From contig NZ_JACBFP010000008.1 of NCBI RefSeq assembly GCF_021401085.1, positions 91,243 through 155,242 on the forward strand: a stretch of 64,000 nucleotides of DNA, in the 5' to 3' direction. Within the stretch, counting starts at the first letter, position 1; each line of letters begins with the position of its first letter. The notes below the pieces were generated by a model. The model was not told where the DNA came from. It ran no database searches and saw nothing but the letters and a program-made list of their open reading frames with translations. Below, one piece after another: positions 1 to 9,333 of this stretch. The DNA comes from Chryseobacterium sp. R2A-55. GTDB lineage: Bacteria; Bacteroidota; Bacteroidia; Flavobacteriales; Weeksellaceae. The translations under genes and the position numbers were made by a program.

Positions 1-196
1 ACTCAATATTATTAAAAATTAATATTAGTTCTTCACAATTTTCTTTTTTTCTAATATAAATACTTGCATCCACATTTTCACCCGTTTCGTTTGTGACAGA
101 GTAACGGTGTGTCATAGGCAATATTCGACAAAACATAATAGAGTAGATTAATATTAAAATGAAAAGTGTGATCAAGATAAAAAATGCTTTTTTCAT
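1..196 (-). CDS. Putative immunity protein with one membrane segment, cut by the window edge
   Basis: An ATG at 196 opens a frame that stays open to base 1, so at least 65 residues are present and the C-terminus lies outside the window. The protein begins MKKAFFILITLFILILIYS, a single hydrophobic membrane or signal segment, followed by a polar stretch. It starts only a few bases after the stop of the RHS toxin gene on the same strand, the usual place for the cognate immunity gene of a polymorphic toxin. A membrane-anchored periplasmic protein would fit protection against a wall-cleaving toxin. The immunity role is inferred from position only. Confidence 0.5.
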   Translation of the reverse strand, partial: MKKAFFILITLFILILIYSIMFCRILPMTHRYSVTNETGENVDASIYIRKKENCEELILIFNNIE

Positions 197-207
197 ATCA
201 TAATATT

Positions 208-1305
208 TTAAGGGTATTGCTTATAGACATGATTTTGATTGGTATTGATATTAGAAGCATTTCCAACATATGTTCTATATACATATTGTGATCCAACATG
301 TAAGTGACTTGGATTCGAACCAAAATCTGTTTCACGTACAATGGTGGCATTAGCTCCAACAGAATGAGTACTTGAAATCATTATTGCAACATGTCCTGTC
401 GCTCCATTAGAATAATTATGAGCTGCTGCCACTACATCTCCAGCTTTGGGCGATGTAGTAATTTCCCAACCAGGAATGTGATAATTAGGATCAGCCCATT
501 GACCAGCGGTTGGTGGAGACCCCCTTCCAATCATTCTATTAATGATATTACCATTAGGAGTTCCTGGGTCAGCTCCAGATTTTTTTAAAATATCGTAGAC
601 AAATTTGTTACATTTATCCGAAGTATCATCAAAATTATCTTTTCTCTTATTATATGCATAACTAGTATCTTTTTTATCTGCGTGTGACTTAGCATTTTTT
701 GCAATTTTGTGCTTTGTTTTTTCAGGATCGCCGGTTTCACTTGTAGCTCCACCATCTCCAAAATGACTCACATTAATCGCTGCAGTTCCAGCAGAAATTG
801 GAATATTTCCGATAATTCTCACGACCTCATTTCCTCCTGCGTCCCTGTCGATGCCATCTCCTGTCCCGGTCTCCGTCCCATTGTTTGAAGTGGATGCTGC
901 CTGTTCCTCCATACCATCGGGGTCTATAAAACGCAGTGGGTTGTTGTAGGCATATCTGTATGGCGACCATCTTCGGGACTTTTTGGACAAGGGGTCTATC
1001 GTGCCGAACCTACCCAGATCCGGCATATAGAAGCGTGCGTCAAAGTCGTAGAACCCGGTCTCCTGCAGCTCCTTAGCCCCGAACTTGTAGTTCTTGTAGG
1101 AGCTTGTTCCAAAAAACGACTCCCCGTCGTTTTTCAGGTGGTTCATCCCGAAGGGGTAGTAGTCGTTGGTGTCCACCGACTTTGCCACTCCACCCTCCGC
1201 CGCAAAGCTCACCCGCACATTTCCTAAATGGTCTTTGTATTGGTAAATATACCTATTTTCCGTGAAACTGTTAAATCCCTCTGCCGTAGGAACGAACTGC
1301 AGCAC
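208..1305 (-). CDS. RHS core fragment with a C-terminal NlpC/CHAP-like amidase toxin domain
   Basis: The first ~130 residues are the end of an RHS shell (YQYKDHLGNVRVSF, then the closing DPLSKKSRRWSPYRYAYNNP and FIDPDGM motif where RHS proteins are autocleaved). After this comes a variable tail of ~230 residues with a Cys in DKCNKFVYDIL and a His in GHVAIM, the arrangement of NlpC/P60 or CHAP cysteine peptidases and amidases. A peptidoglycan-cleaving effector is the likely reading. A full RHS protein has many hundreds of residues before this point. Here the frame can be followed back only to a TGA at 1348-1350, so the gene is a 5'-truncated tip with a GTG as the first possible start. It is probably a silent or displaced toxin cassette. 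Confidence 0.75.
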   Translation of the reverse strand: MLQFVPTAEGFNSFTENRYIYQYKDHLGNVRVSFAAEGGVAKSVDTNDYYPFGMNHLKNDGESFFGTSSYKNYKFGAKELQETGFYDFDARFYMPDLGRFGTIDPLSKKSRRWSPYRYAYNNPLRFIDPDGMEEQAASTSNNGTETGTGDGIDRDAGGNEVVRIIGNIPISAGTAAINVSHFGDGGATSETGDPEKTKHKIAKNAKSHADKKDTSYAYNKRKDNFDDTSDKCNKFVYDILKKSGADPGTPNGNIINRMIGRGSPPTAGQWADPNYHIPGWEITTSPKAGDVVAAAHNYSNGATGHVAIMISSTHSVGANATIVRETDFGSNPSHLHVGSQYVYRTYVGNASNINTNQNHVYKQYP

Positions 1306-1460
1306 GGCGTTCTCGGTATTTCCGCCGGCGGGCGGAGTCGATGCCAGTCACTCCTCACCTACCTCATTCCTATAAAGAGATACAGAAGTCTGAATTAAAC
1401 ACTCTAAGATGTTCATTTCCAAAGATGATACATTAAAACAGATCACTTTTAAGATTGAAG

Positions 1461-1739
1461 CTAATATTCTTTCCAGCGACTATACAATAAACTATCATTT
1501 TTCTTATAAAAAAATTTATATTCATTATGTGGAAAAACCGAGTTATATGTATCGATTATTTCGAGACTATTAGTGTCAATTCTATCTGGTCTGCCCCATC
1601 TTTTTCTATTCTCAATTAAGGGCATTCCTATGTCGCTATCATAAAACTTTTTATTTAGAAAAGAACAATATACTATCCCGGACGTAAAAGAAATCGGACA
1701 TAGTACAATTACAATTAATATTAAATAGTTTTTTTTCAT
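1461..1739 (-). CDS. Small membrane-anchored protein, probable immunity partner of the adjacent toxin remnant
   Basis: The start is placed at the ATG at 1739 (MKKNYLILIVIVLCP) and not at the longer frame, because the bases upstream code in another frame for the end of a toxin. The protein has 92 residues: an N-terminal membrane or signal segment, then a polar domain ending in SRWKEY. Its start lies one base after the stop of the toxin remnant on the same strand, typical of toxin/immunity pairs. No family is recognised; the role is inferred from position. Confidence 0.5.
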   Translation of the reverse strand: MKKNYLILIVIVLCPISFTSGIVYCSFLNKKFYDSDIGMPLIENRKRWGRPDRIDTNSLEIIDTYNSVFPHNEYKFFYKKNDSLLYSRWKEY

Positions 1740-1740
1740 G

Positions 1741-2106
1741 TTATTTCTTAAAATTATTTTGATCAAACGGATTCCCAAATGGCGCTTTCGGGTTTGGACG
1801 ATACCAATGATCATCTGTTTTGGTTTTGGGTTGATACCCCAATTTGCTAACAAATCCTGTTAATCCTATTATTTCATTTTTATAACTAACATAACCTTTA
1901 TAGTAGTCCGTTACAGTAACACTTCTTCCATTTCCAATTTTAAACCAATATTGACCATCATTAAAATTTTTTATGTAAAATCCATCAATCTTGTATAGAA
2001 CACCATTTTTGGGAGAGTATAGTTTTTTATATTTAATCGCGTTTTCTGGAATTAATCTAATACTATTTAATTCTTCTTCAGATAATCCAGTAAATATAAC
2101 TTCATC
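1741..2106 (-). pseudogene. C-terminal remnant of a polymorphic (RHS-type) toxin
   Basis: Reading the minus strand in the frame that ends with TAA at 1741-1743 gives an open stretch of ~120 codons without a start. It contains FTGLSEEELNSIRLIPEN, YKGYVSYKNEIIGLTG and the end DDHWYRPNPKAPFGNPFDQN. The last segment resembles the ends of toxin tails attached to RHS proteins in this group (recognised by eye only). The 5' part is missing: at 2106 the frame runs straight into the inverted-repeat element at 2107-2277. The gene is thus a toxin tip without a shell, next to its presumed immunity gene. The toxin type cannot be told. Confidence 0.5.
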
Positions 2107-2277
2107 CCGCTGCGGAAAGTCTCCTAACTTTGAGCCCGCAATAAAATAATGTTTTTCACAATCTCGAGAAGCCGCTGTTTTCCAAAACTAGAAAATCTCA
2201 TTTGTACTGTTGATAAAAAAAATGAGGTTTAAAGTTTATTTTTTGGATCGGGCAAAGTCAGGAGAATTTGCCAGCAG
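2107..2277. mobile_element. Short element with inverted ends (MITE-like), copy 1
   Basis: This ~170-bp sequence is closely matched at 30743-30911. Both copies contain the core TGAGCCC(A/G)CAATAAAATAATG, then an almost identical ~100-bp stretch and an end reading GTCAGGAGA(A/C)TTTGCCAG. The left end CCGCTGCGGAAAGTCTCCT is the imperfect inverse of the right end, as in non-autonomous transposable elements. Copy 1 truncates the toxin remnant at 2106. No transposase is inside. The plus strand holds a ~25-codon frame (MRFKVYFLDR) that is also present in copy 2; it may be chance. Confidence 0.6.
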
Positions 2278-2365
2278 TGATGTTGCGATCGTTTTTCCTA
2301 ATCCCTGATGACGTATCCGGCTTATCTGGTTGTGTTTTATCAAAGTTAATCATTTTTTAGAAGGC

Positions 2366-2391
2366 ACAAAAGTCAGGAGAATGCGCAGCGG
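2366..2391. repeat. Partial end of the same MITE-like element
   Basis: CAAAAGTCAGGAGAATGCGCAGCGG repeats the right end of the element at 2107-2277 (GTCAGGAGA...CAGCGG) without the rest. It may be a solo end left by a deletion or an old third copy. Confidence 0.35.
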
Positions 2392-2590
2392 GGATTTTGA
2401 CCGGGAATACAGCCCCAACTTCGTTATAAATATCACATTTTTAATGCCCTGCTGCTAATAATCATTCAAAAACAGCGCAATAATATTAGCGAATTCACAA
2501 CGACATCCGGGCAATCTCGAAGCAGGCCGACTCCTCATCCTCCAAACCCGGAAAACCAATAGCAGAGCACATTGAAGGAAATTTTTTGTT

Positions 2591-2634
2591 GTCACGATTC
2601 ATGAATTGTGACGTCACGATTCATGAATCGTGAC
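2591..2634. repeat. Two tandem 22-bp palindromes
   Basis: Positions 2591-2612 and 2613-2634 are back-to-back copies of a palindrome beginning GTCACGATTC. The second copy is a perfect 22-base palindrome; the first has a single changed pair. Each could form a hairpin or bind a dimeric protein. There is no T-run after them, so a simple terminator is unlikely. Confidence 0.6.
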
Positions 2635-2725
2635 AGCTAATTCTTGCATGAGTGTCCCCCGTCACTTTACTTTTGTTTTCAAATCCTGTCCGGCCGGAAT
2701 GACCAACCCTCTTCAACCTGAGATC

Positions 2726-2857
2726 ATGAAAAAACCAAACGGGAATCCTTTGAAGACATTGCACTCGGGGGCATTTCCCTCCCCGTTTGCAGGGCGCAGA
2801 AAAACCACCTCCACTTCCGGTGGAAGACGGGAATCGCAGCATGAAGACGATTGCTAA
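2726..2857 (+). CDS. Possible 43-residue basic peptide, uncertain
   Basis: An ATG at 2726 opens a 43-codon frame (MKKPNGNPLKTLHSGAFPSP ... ending in EDDC). It is rich in Arg, Lys, Ser and Gly and has no membrane segment. It lies upstream of the exported small protein at 3061 in the same direction. It could be a real small gene or a translated intergenic repeat; nothing in the sequence decides this. Confidence 0.25.
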   Translation: MKKPNGNPLKTLHSGAFPSPFAGRRKTTSTSGGRRESQHEDDC

Positions 2858-3060
2858 CTGTAAAAAAAAAATTGAATTTGTACAACTTCATCTGGGAATG
2901 TACATTCCATGCAGGTTATCAGTGAAAAAGCTGATCCAACTTTAATCCATCAGGAACAGATTAAAGTTTCTGTCCAACAAAAACGCTTGTTGGAATACCC
3001 ATACCTAACTCATTAAAGTTTTTACGGTAATCTTTTTTGATGAATAAAAAGACCAGGATT

Positions 3061-3381
3061 ATGAAAATCAAATCTTTTTTTAGCGGAGCTGTTTTCGCGG
3101 CTCTAGGTTTATTCGCCGCCGCGGCGACCACTTCATTTGCCTCCAGGGAAAAGGGGGAAATGACTGACACTACTTATTTCTATGTATCTTCGGATAGAGA
3201 TGAGGGCGCATTTAAAGACGTTTCGCATTGGAATGTAACCAACAGCAATGGAAGTTGCGGGTCATTAGTCCCCAACAGGCCCTGCAGCGTCAGTGTGCCT
3301 GCAGGAAGCACTTTGAACACCGTGCTCAATGAGATGAGCAATGAAGAAATCCTTGCGATTTCCAGTGGTTATAAAAATTAA
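3061..3381 (+). CDS. Small exported protein (DUF6520-like)
   Basis: The ATG at 3061 is preferred to 3040 because it places a clean signal peptide at the N-terminus: a Lys-rich start, then GAVFAALGLFAAAATTSFAS, with cleavage expected around residue 30. The mature part is ~75 residues, with two Cys in GSCGSLVPNRPC that could form a disulfide. Small secreted proteins of this build are frequent in flavobacteria, but the family assignment is tentative. The gene runs towards the SusD-SusC-thioredoxin operon and shares a terminator with it. A periplasmic thioredoxin and a disulfide-bearing secreted protein side by side may be linked in function (inference). Confidence 0.6.
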   Translation: MKIKSFFSGAVFAALGLFAAAATTSFASREKGEMTDTTYFYVSSDRDEGAFKDVSHWNVTNSNGSCGSLVPNRPCSVSVPAGSTLNTVLNEMSNEEILAISSGYKN

Positions 3382-3403
3382 CCCTCCGGTTTCAATTGTA
3401 AAA

Positions 3404-3435
3404 GGGGGTGGGCAGAGAGCCCACCCCCGATTTTT
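3404..3435. terminator. Bidirectional terminator between the exported peptide gene and susD-like gene
   Basis: GGGGGTGGGC and GCCCACCCCC (3404-3413 and 3419-3428) form a perfect 10-bp GC-rich stem with a 5-base loop. A T-run follows at 3431-3435 and an A-run precedes it, so both convergent transcripts could stop here. It lies directly after the stop of the plus-strand gene and at the stop of the minus-strand gene. Confidence 0.85.
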
Positions 3436-4778
3436 CATCTTGGATTTTGCGGCATTCCCGTCATTTGAATAATGTCCTCAGGGAGCGCCACGGCATATCT
3501 TAAATCGTTGGGAGGTAAAACAAATGCGGTTCCGTTCACCGTTCTGCTTAAAGTGATCCCTGCCCCTTCCCGATTATAGCGTTTCAGGTCAGCCCACCGC
3601 ACCCCCCGGAAAAGCATTTCTTTTCGCCTTTCCTTCCGAATGATTTGCAGTGCGCTCTGAGCATCTGTTGCCATGAAAGGAATGAAAGTGCCGGTCTTCC
3701 ATCTTTTCACCAACAGTGCATTGAGCAATTCCATGGCTTCGGTATAGTTTCCCGATGCCGCGTGTCCCTCGGCGGCGGTGAGGTACAGTTCGTCCGTAGC
3801 CAGACTTGCCGATCTGGCTGTACCGCCGGAAAAGTTCCCTTTGAATAAAACGTTTTGCGAGGCATCCAACCGGAAGTACATTTGTTTTCGCAAATCGTTA
3901 TTCTCATAGCTGTCATAGAGACTTTGGGGGATTTTCGCTTTTGTAGCCGCCAGAAATGGAGAATTTACCCGGGATAAAGGGAAAATAATTTCAGTATGAA
4001 TGGGCAGGAAAGGATTGGGAGAGGTGGGGCTTAAAACATTGAAATTCAGCAGTTCGTTTTTTATGGCTAACGCCGCGGATGCATATTGCGCCGCTTTCTG
4101 ATATTCGCCCATGAAAAGGTAGGTTCTCGCAAGCAGTCCCAAAGCGGTTCTTTTTGAGGGGCGCGATACCGCAATCTGATCATTGGGCAAGAGTGCCGCT
4201 GCGGTGTGCAGGTCAGTCAGAATCTGCTGATACGTTTGCTCTACCGATGCACGAAAAGAGGGAATATTCATATCGGGATCCAGACGGATCGGCAACCCCA
4301 AATCTTTCGCAGCCGTTGCAGGGTTATAGGCCAGACACCATATCTGTGCTGCTTCCAAATAGGCTGCAGCCCTTAATACCAAAGCCTGTCCACGCACATT
4401 TTCGGCTTGAGGAATCTGGTAATGGTCCAGGTTGAACAGCACATTATTGTAAATATTGATCTTGCTGTAGGTCGTCTGCCAGTCATTGCTGATTGCAAGC
4501 GACACATAATCGGGCTTCCAGATGTACAGTCTTTTTTCTGACTCGTTGGGAAAGGTATTGAAATCCGCATCCGATACCCAGATGTCGTCCGCTGATATTT
4601 CGGCACTGTTCGGGTACTGTCCCAACAGGAAATACCGATCCACAATGGCCTGATTGTCTTCCAGTTTATCGGGTATGGCTAACCTGGAATTGGATTTTTC
4701 ACTTAAGAAATCACGGCAACCCATCAAAGGGATTACCATGAGTGCCGCGAAGGCTGTTGCTGTAATGTATTTTTTCAT
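3435..4778 (-). CDS. SusD/RagB family outer-membrane lipoprotein
   Basis: The protein is the surface-exposed substrate-binding partner of a SusC-type TonB-dependent channel. It has a lipoprotein signal ending in LMGC (Cys ~21), the start RDFLSEKSN typical of SusD proteins, TPR-like helical repeats, and the C-terminal signature RKERRKEMLFRGVRWADLKR that marks the family. The length of 447 residues is normal to slightly short. It is the last gene of a minus-strand operon, 11 bp after the SusC gene. No glycan enzymes are nearby; the thioredoxin neighbour suggests a peptide, metal or other ligand and not a polysaccharide (inference). Confidence 0.93.
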   Translation of the reverse strand: MKKYITATAFAALMVIPLMGCRDFLSEKSNSRLAIPDKLEDNQAIVDRYFLLGQYPNSAEISADDIWVSDADFNTFPNESEKRLYIWKPDYVSLAISNDWQTTYSKINIYNNVLFNLDHYQIPQAENVRGQALVLRAAAYLEAAQIWCLAYNPATAAKDLGLPIRLDPDMNIPSFRASVEQTYQQILTDLHTAAALLPNDQIAVSRPSKRTALGLLARTYLFMGEYQKAAQYASAALAIKNELLNFNVLSPTSPNPFLPIHTEIIFPLSRVNSPFLAATKAKIPQSLYDSYENNDLRKQMYFRLDASQNVLFKGNFSGGTARSASLATDELYLTAAEGHAASGNYTEAMELLNALLVKRWKTGTFIPFMATDAQSALQIIRKERRKEMLFRGVRWADLKRYNREGAGITLSRTVNGTAFVLPPNDLRYAVALPEDIIQMTGMPQNPR

Positions 4779-4789
4779 TTTGATAAGGT

Positions 4790-7700
4790 TTAAAAGTTTG
4801 CACGGAATCCCACACTGTAGGTAGTAACCGGTTTTAAAGATTCATTTCCGAATGAATAATCGGGATCAAGGTTTGCAGTATTTGCCTTCCAGAGCAGTCC
4901 AAGATTATTGACCGATCCATACAGTTCGATTTTTTTCACAGCCAGGTTTTTCAGAAAATCGGGACTGAGCTGCCAGTTGAGCGTTACGAACTGCATCCGC
5001 ACATGATCGGCCTTTTCTACCAGCACTTCGGAACCTGCAAAAAATCTGTCGCGTGTTGCGTTTGAAGTCAATATTTCAGAAGGAATATCGGTGTGATTTT
5101 CATCCCCGGGATTTTGCCACCGGATGGCGTAATCACTGTGCCCGATCCCGGAATTCACCAGGTCGTTGTAATTGATGGATCCCCTTCTGAACCAATACCC
5201 CAATTTGTAGGTGATGCCCACTTCCAGAGAGAAACCTTTATACGAGAAGGTGTTCATCAGGGACCCAAATACGGTGGGAATGGCAGACCCAAAATATTTG
5301 AGGTCTTCAATCCCTTTGTCCGAGTTTAATATGGCCGCATAATTGGTGCTCACCTCACCATTGAGGTATCCACGAGGGTCACCGGTTTGAGGATCAAGGC
5401 CTGCCCAACGATAGGCAAAAATCGCATAGACCGGCAATCCGGCGGTTCCGGAAATGCCTGCCCCTGAATTGGAAGCCGGAACATAGCTTGATGCCAAAGT
5501 ATTTTTCAGGTAGTAATCGGTGATCTGATCTTTGTATGTGCTTAGGTTCAAGTGGGTGTCCCACTGAAAGCTTTTGGATATGATGTTGCGTGTTTTTAGC
5601 TCTATATCTATCCCTGCTCCCTTCATCCCGGCAACATTCATGAGCATGTTGTTGATCCCGGTGGTGTAATCCAGCTGGGCAGTCCCGAAAAGGTTGGTTC
5701 CGGTTTTGGTGAACCATTCCAGCGTTCCTGCAATCCTTTCGTTTTGGGTGGCAAAATCAATTCCCAGATTGATGATGCGTGAGGTTTCCCAGCGGAGGTT
5801 GGGGTTGTAAAAATTATCTATCCGTGCCGTTGGAGTGCCGGTGTAGGGCGACATCATGGTGTCGTAAATGATGGTGGTCAAAGCCACCATTGACGGATCG
5901 ATATTTCCATTGAATCCGTATGAAGAACGAAGCTTCAGAGTCGACAGCCAGTTTACTGGAAAGAATTTTTCGTTATTGATATTCCATGCGGCCCCCACTG
6001 ACCAAAATGGATTCCACTGGTCGTTGGTCTTTAAGCCGAAAAGGTTACTGGCATCCCTCCGGATACTGGCAGAAACGGTGTATTTTTTGTCGAATGTGTA
6101 AGCACCGTTCGCATAGAGCGAGGCAAACCGGATGTTTTTCATCTGCATCGCCTGGTTTGTGGTGATGTATTCCAGACTGCCGGTAATCAAATTAGGATAA
6201 AGGGTGGTGGGATCTACATTCGCCGAGGCCTGGGTATCTTCATTATAACCATAGTACCTGTTGCTGTGGCCGGAGATTTTGGTCTCCCTTGTTTCCGCCC
6301 CCGCTATTGCCGTCACTGCATGCTGATTCCAGACTCTGTTAAAATTGATTTGTCCACGGATGTTATTGATTTCAGTGCGGGAAGCATAGGTGTCCAGAAT
6401 ACCGCCTTTGGGGACAATGAATATCAATTCTCCGGAATTATCCCACTGCGCAAAACTATTGATGTAGTTTCTTGCGTAATAGCTGTTTTTATGGTACAGC
6501 TGTTCCGAATCGCCTGTGGAGTTCTGATACTGGTATTTCATTTCTGCATCCAGTCCCGGGATTATTTTGTATTGCAGCCCCGCATTTAGAATGACCTCCT
6601 GAGCATCGCTGGTCTGGGTGTTGTTTTGCCAGTCGGTCAACGGAAAGTAACGCCAGTCCAGGAGTCCCTTCCCGTTCAGGGTTTCCAGATAATTGGGGTC
6701 GTAATTAAAAGGAATCGCCAGCGGTTGGCCATTGCCGTCTGCAAAAGAAAGGTAAGGCACCCGCGCGTTGCCCCGATAGGTAATGCTTCCATAACCTACA
6801 CGGCCGCTCTTTTCCTTTGTCCGGGTAAAGATGGCGCCGAGGTTCAGATTCACTTTGTTGGCTAATTTCCAGGTATTCTGGAGCTGGATGTTGAAGCGCC
6901 GGTAGGTTTGCCCTAAATTTCCGACGTTTTCGTCATAACCCAATCCGGAAGACCAGGACATTAAAGGATTCCCACCCGATAGATTAAGGGAATACTGCCT
7001 GTTTTCAATCATCTGATACATGTATTTGGAGTACTGGTCCCGGGTATCTGTTTTTCTTAATTCACCGATCATTTGCGAAGCCTGTTCTTCGGAGAGGAGT
7101 CCTTTTCTTTTCTTGTTCAGTATATCCACCACCGGCGTCATTGCCGGGTGCATGGGAGAATCAATCTCACTGTCATAAAATCCGGCATCAAACAACCGCT
7201 GCTCCACATTGATGTAATCCGAAGCGGACATCTGGCGGATGTAACTTAAATCCGGTTTTCCGCCCAGGGTGGTGTTTGCGTTGAAGGAAATGTTGATCGG
7301 CTGGTTGGCTTTCCCTTTCTTGGTGACGATCACGATTACGCCATTGGCTGCCCGGGCGCCCCAGATGCTTGCTGCGGCGGCGTCTTTCAAAATGGTGATG
7401 CTTTCCACCATATTGGGGTTGATGTTGCTTAAGTTTCCTTCATAAGGAAAATCGTCTAAAACAATCAGAGGCTGACGGGGCCCTTTGATCGTGCTGATTC
7501 CCCTGACGGTGAGTTGCGGCTGGTCTGATGTTCCGCTATCCCATGTCACAGAATTGGCGATTGCCGCCAGGCGGTCTGCCACATTGGGGGTAACGAGTTT
7601 ATTCAGCTCCGCCTCAGTTACGAAAGAAAAAGAACCCGTGGCCCTTTCTTTTGGGATTTTTTGGTAACCTGTGGTTAAGGTCACTTCTTCAATATGGGTC

Positions 7701-7993
7701 GTTTTTGGCCGCAACTTGATCAGCAGCGGCACGGCCAACGGGATTTTTATTTTTTCGGAAAAAGAATAGAATCCCGGCTTGGCAATTTGCAGGTGCACTT
7801 CACTGCCCGTGGTGTTCAGCGTGAACGTGCCGTCCTGATCGGAAATGGTGAGTGATGCGTTCTGACTGTTGGAGACAGTTGCCCCAACAACAGGCTTCCC
7901 TGATTCCGCATCGGTGATTGTACCCTTAATGGCCTGTTGCGCATGCGCTCCAATGCTCATTACAAAAAATAGGGCTGCGAGGTTTTTTCTCAT
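4790..7993 (-). CDS. SusC/RagA family TonB-linked outer-membrane channel
   Basis: This 1067-residue protein starts with a signal peptide (to about residue 18). A carboxypeptidase-type regulatory domain follows (about 20-100), then a plug domain (about 110-225) with the SusC signature LKDAAAASIWGARAANGVIV, and a 22-strand barrel ending in Phe as outer-membrane proteins do. It imports a ligand, energised by TonB. The start lies 5 bp after the thioredoxin gene and the stop 11 bp before susD, so the three genes form one transcript. No sigma/anti-sigma pair is next to it. Confidence 0.95.
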   Translation of the reverse strand: MRKNLAALFFVMSIGAHAQQAIKGTITDAESGKPVVGATVSNSQNASLTISDQDGTFTLNTTGSEVHLQIAKPGFYSFSEKIKIPLAVPLLIKLRPKTTHIEEVTLTTGYQKIPKERATGSFSFVTEAELNKLVTPNVADRLAAIANSVTWDSGTSDQPQLTVRGISTIKGPRQPLIVLDDFPYEGNLSNINPNMVESITILKDAAAASIWGARAANGVIVIVTKKGKANQPINISFNANTTLGGKPDLSYIRQMSASDYINVEQRLFDAGFYDSEIDSPMHPAMTPVVDILNKKRKGLLSEEQASQMIGELRKTDTRDQYSKYMYQMIENRQYSLNLSGGNPLMSWSSGLGYDENVGNLGQTYRRFNIQLQNTWKLANKVNLNLGAIFTRTKEKSGRVGYGSITYRGNARVPYLSFADGNGQPLAIPFNYDPNYLETLNGKGLLDWRYFPLTDWQNNTQTSDAQEVILNAGLQYKIIPGLDAEMKYQYQNSTGDSEQLYHKNSYYARNYINSFAQWDNSGELIFIVPKGGILDTYASRTEINNIRGQINFNRVWNQHAVTAIAGAETRETKISGHSNRYYGYNEDTQASANVDPTTLYPNLITGSLEYITTNQAMQMKNIRFASLYANGAYTFDKKYTVSASIRRDASNLFGLKTNDQWNPFWSVGAAWNINNEKFFPVNWLSTLKLRSSYGFNGNIDPSMVALTTIIYDTMMSPYTGTPTARIDNFYNPNLRWETSRIINLGIDFATQNERIAGTLEWFTKTGTNLFGTAQLDYTTGINNMLMNVAGMKGAGIDIELKTRNIISKSFQWDTHLNLSTYKDQITDYYLKNTLASSYVPASNSGAGISGTAGLPVYAIFAYRWAGLDPQTGDPRGYLNGEVSTNYAAILNSDKGIEDLKYFGSAIPTVFGSLMNTFSYKGFSLEVGITYKLGYWFRRGSINYNDLVNSGIGHSDYAIRWQNPGDENHTDIPSEILTSNATRDRFFAGSEVLVEKADHVRMQFVTLNWQLSPDFLKNLAVKKIELYGSVNNLGLLWKANTANLDPDYSFGNESLKPVTTYSVGFRANF

Positions 7994-7998
7994 AGTAT

Positions 7999-9333
7999 TT
8001 AATTTAATTGGTTTGGTGGATTGACCTGATTTGTGGATTGCGTTTTATCCTCAATGATCATCATCGGAAGGTGGCACTCTGTTTCCACTAAGGAGAGGTT
8101 ATATTCTGAAAGTGGCTTGTTCAAAGCATTCCAATCTGAATAAGCAGAAAAATCGATCCGGAGGTTTTGCTCAGTGCCCGATTGGTCGATGACCGGTAGA
8201 GGAGTCACCCGGCTATTGGCGTTCAGGTTTCTCAGTAAATCGGTGGTGGTGAATTTTTTGCCGGCGGCGGAACTGTTGGGCATATTCTTTACAGGTCCGC
8301 TGTTTTTCAGCGCAGTGCTGTTTCCCGACGGAATTTTTTGCAATACGAGGCATTTTACTGCTTCTGTTCTGATGCTCGCGACATACGGGGTCGCCTTATT
8401 CAGCGCTTTCAGCATATCTTCATATAGGGTGCCCACTTCTGAAACCGGACTGATAAAGTCGAAGCTGTAGAGCTTTTCGTTGGCGATCTCGGTTTCTTTT
8501 TCTGTATTGAAACTGATGGCATCAGGATTTTTCAGAAGGTTCACGATTCTTTTGCTGTTGAAGTTATCGTTGCTCTTCCTGAATAATTCAATGCCGATTA
8601 CCCGGTAAATGTTCATGAGCAGCATATTTGAAAACAGCCTTCCTGTGATCGTCCCGTCTTTTGAGCGATAGACCATTCCCGGCGGTGATGCCCGCACCCT
8701 GCCGTGGGTAATCATGCTGTAGCTTTCAAGGACCGCCTCTTTTTCGAGTCCGAAATTTTCGGACAGCATGAAAGGGCGGCTCCGGTCCATCGGGATCACG
8801 GTCTGCAGACTGGATTTTTGGCCTTCCAGAATTTCGGTAAGCGACTGTTCGGTGACCTGCTCGCCGTCTGTGGTGTTGATTACCTTGCCGTCCTGGATCC
8901 AGATCACGTAAGGTATGGCGTTGTGCGGGAAGAGCTGCTTTATTTTTTTATCCGCGATGACGGATCTGATATGGCTGTATTTCTGCCCGTTTTTCGAAGT
9001 GAAGAATTTCTGAACGGTTTCGCGATCCTGATCGGTCACCGGCAGGATCCTGATTTTTCCGTCCATTTTTTGTTGGAGTTCTTCCATCTTTGGGAAATTG
9101 GTAAGACAGGAGGAACACCAGGTTGCCCAGAAGTCGATAAGGATCAGCCTGTCTTTATCGGGTGCAAGCGTGATGGTTTTTTGGGGATGGTTGACTGCTT
9201 CCAGGGGTGTGGTCCAGAGGCTTTCCGGAATGGGCTCCCCTATTTTCAGGGATTTGTTCTGACTCCATGCCGCATTGGCTGCCACGAGGGTAAAAACAAG
9301 GGACAGAAATCCCCTGTTCAACTTATTTTTCAT
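7999..9333 (-). CDS. Exported TlpA-like thioredoxin-domain protein with an extra C-terminal domain
   Basis: After a signal peptide (to about residue 24) comes a TlpA/redoxin fold (about 28-165) with LIDFWATWCSSC holding the CxxC redox pair, and the cis-Pro region NAIPYVIW. About 280 more residues follow with no recognised domain. It should act in the periplasm as a thiol reductase. It heads the operon with the SusC and SusD genes (5-bp gap). Such redoxin-SusC-SusD clusters recur in flavobacteria; the substrate is unknown. Confidence 0.88.
   Translation of the reverse strand: MKNKLNRGFLSLVFTLVAANAAWSQNKSLKIGEPIPESLWTTPLEAVNHPQKTITLAPDKDRLILIDFWATWCSSCLTNFPKMEELQQKMDGKIRILPVTDQDRETVQKFFTSKNGQKYSHIRSVIADKKIKQLFPHNAIPYVIWIQDGKVINTTDGEQVTEQSLTEILEGQKSSLQTVIPMDRSRPFMLSENFGLEKEAVLESYSMITHGRVRASPPGMVYRSKDGTITGRLFSNMLLMNIYRVIGIELFRKSNDNFNSKRIVNLLKNPDAISFNTEKETEIANEKLYSFDFISPVSEVGTLYEDMLKALNKATPYVASIRTEAVKCLVLQKIPSGNSTALKNSGPVKNMPNSSAAGKKFTTTDLLRNLNANSRVTPLPVIDQSGTEQNLRIDFSAYSDWNALNKPLSEYNLSLVETECHLPMMIIEDKTQSTNQVNPPNQLN

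Noticed and set aside
2621..2842. Minus-strand open frame over the palindromes
   Set aside because: It overlaps the tandem palindromes and a competing plus-strand frame, and has no credible start or product.
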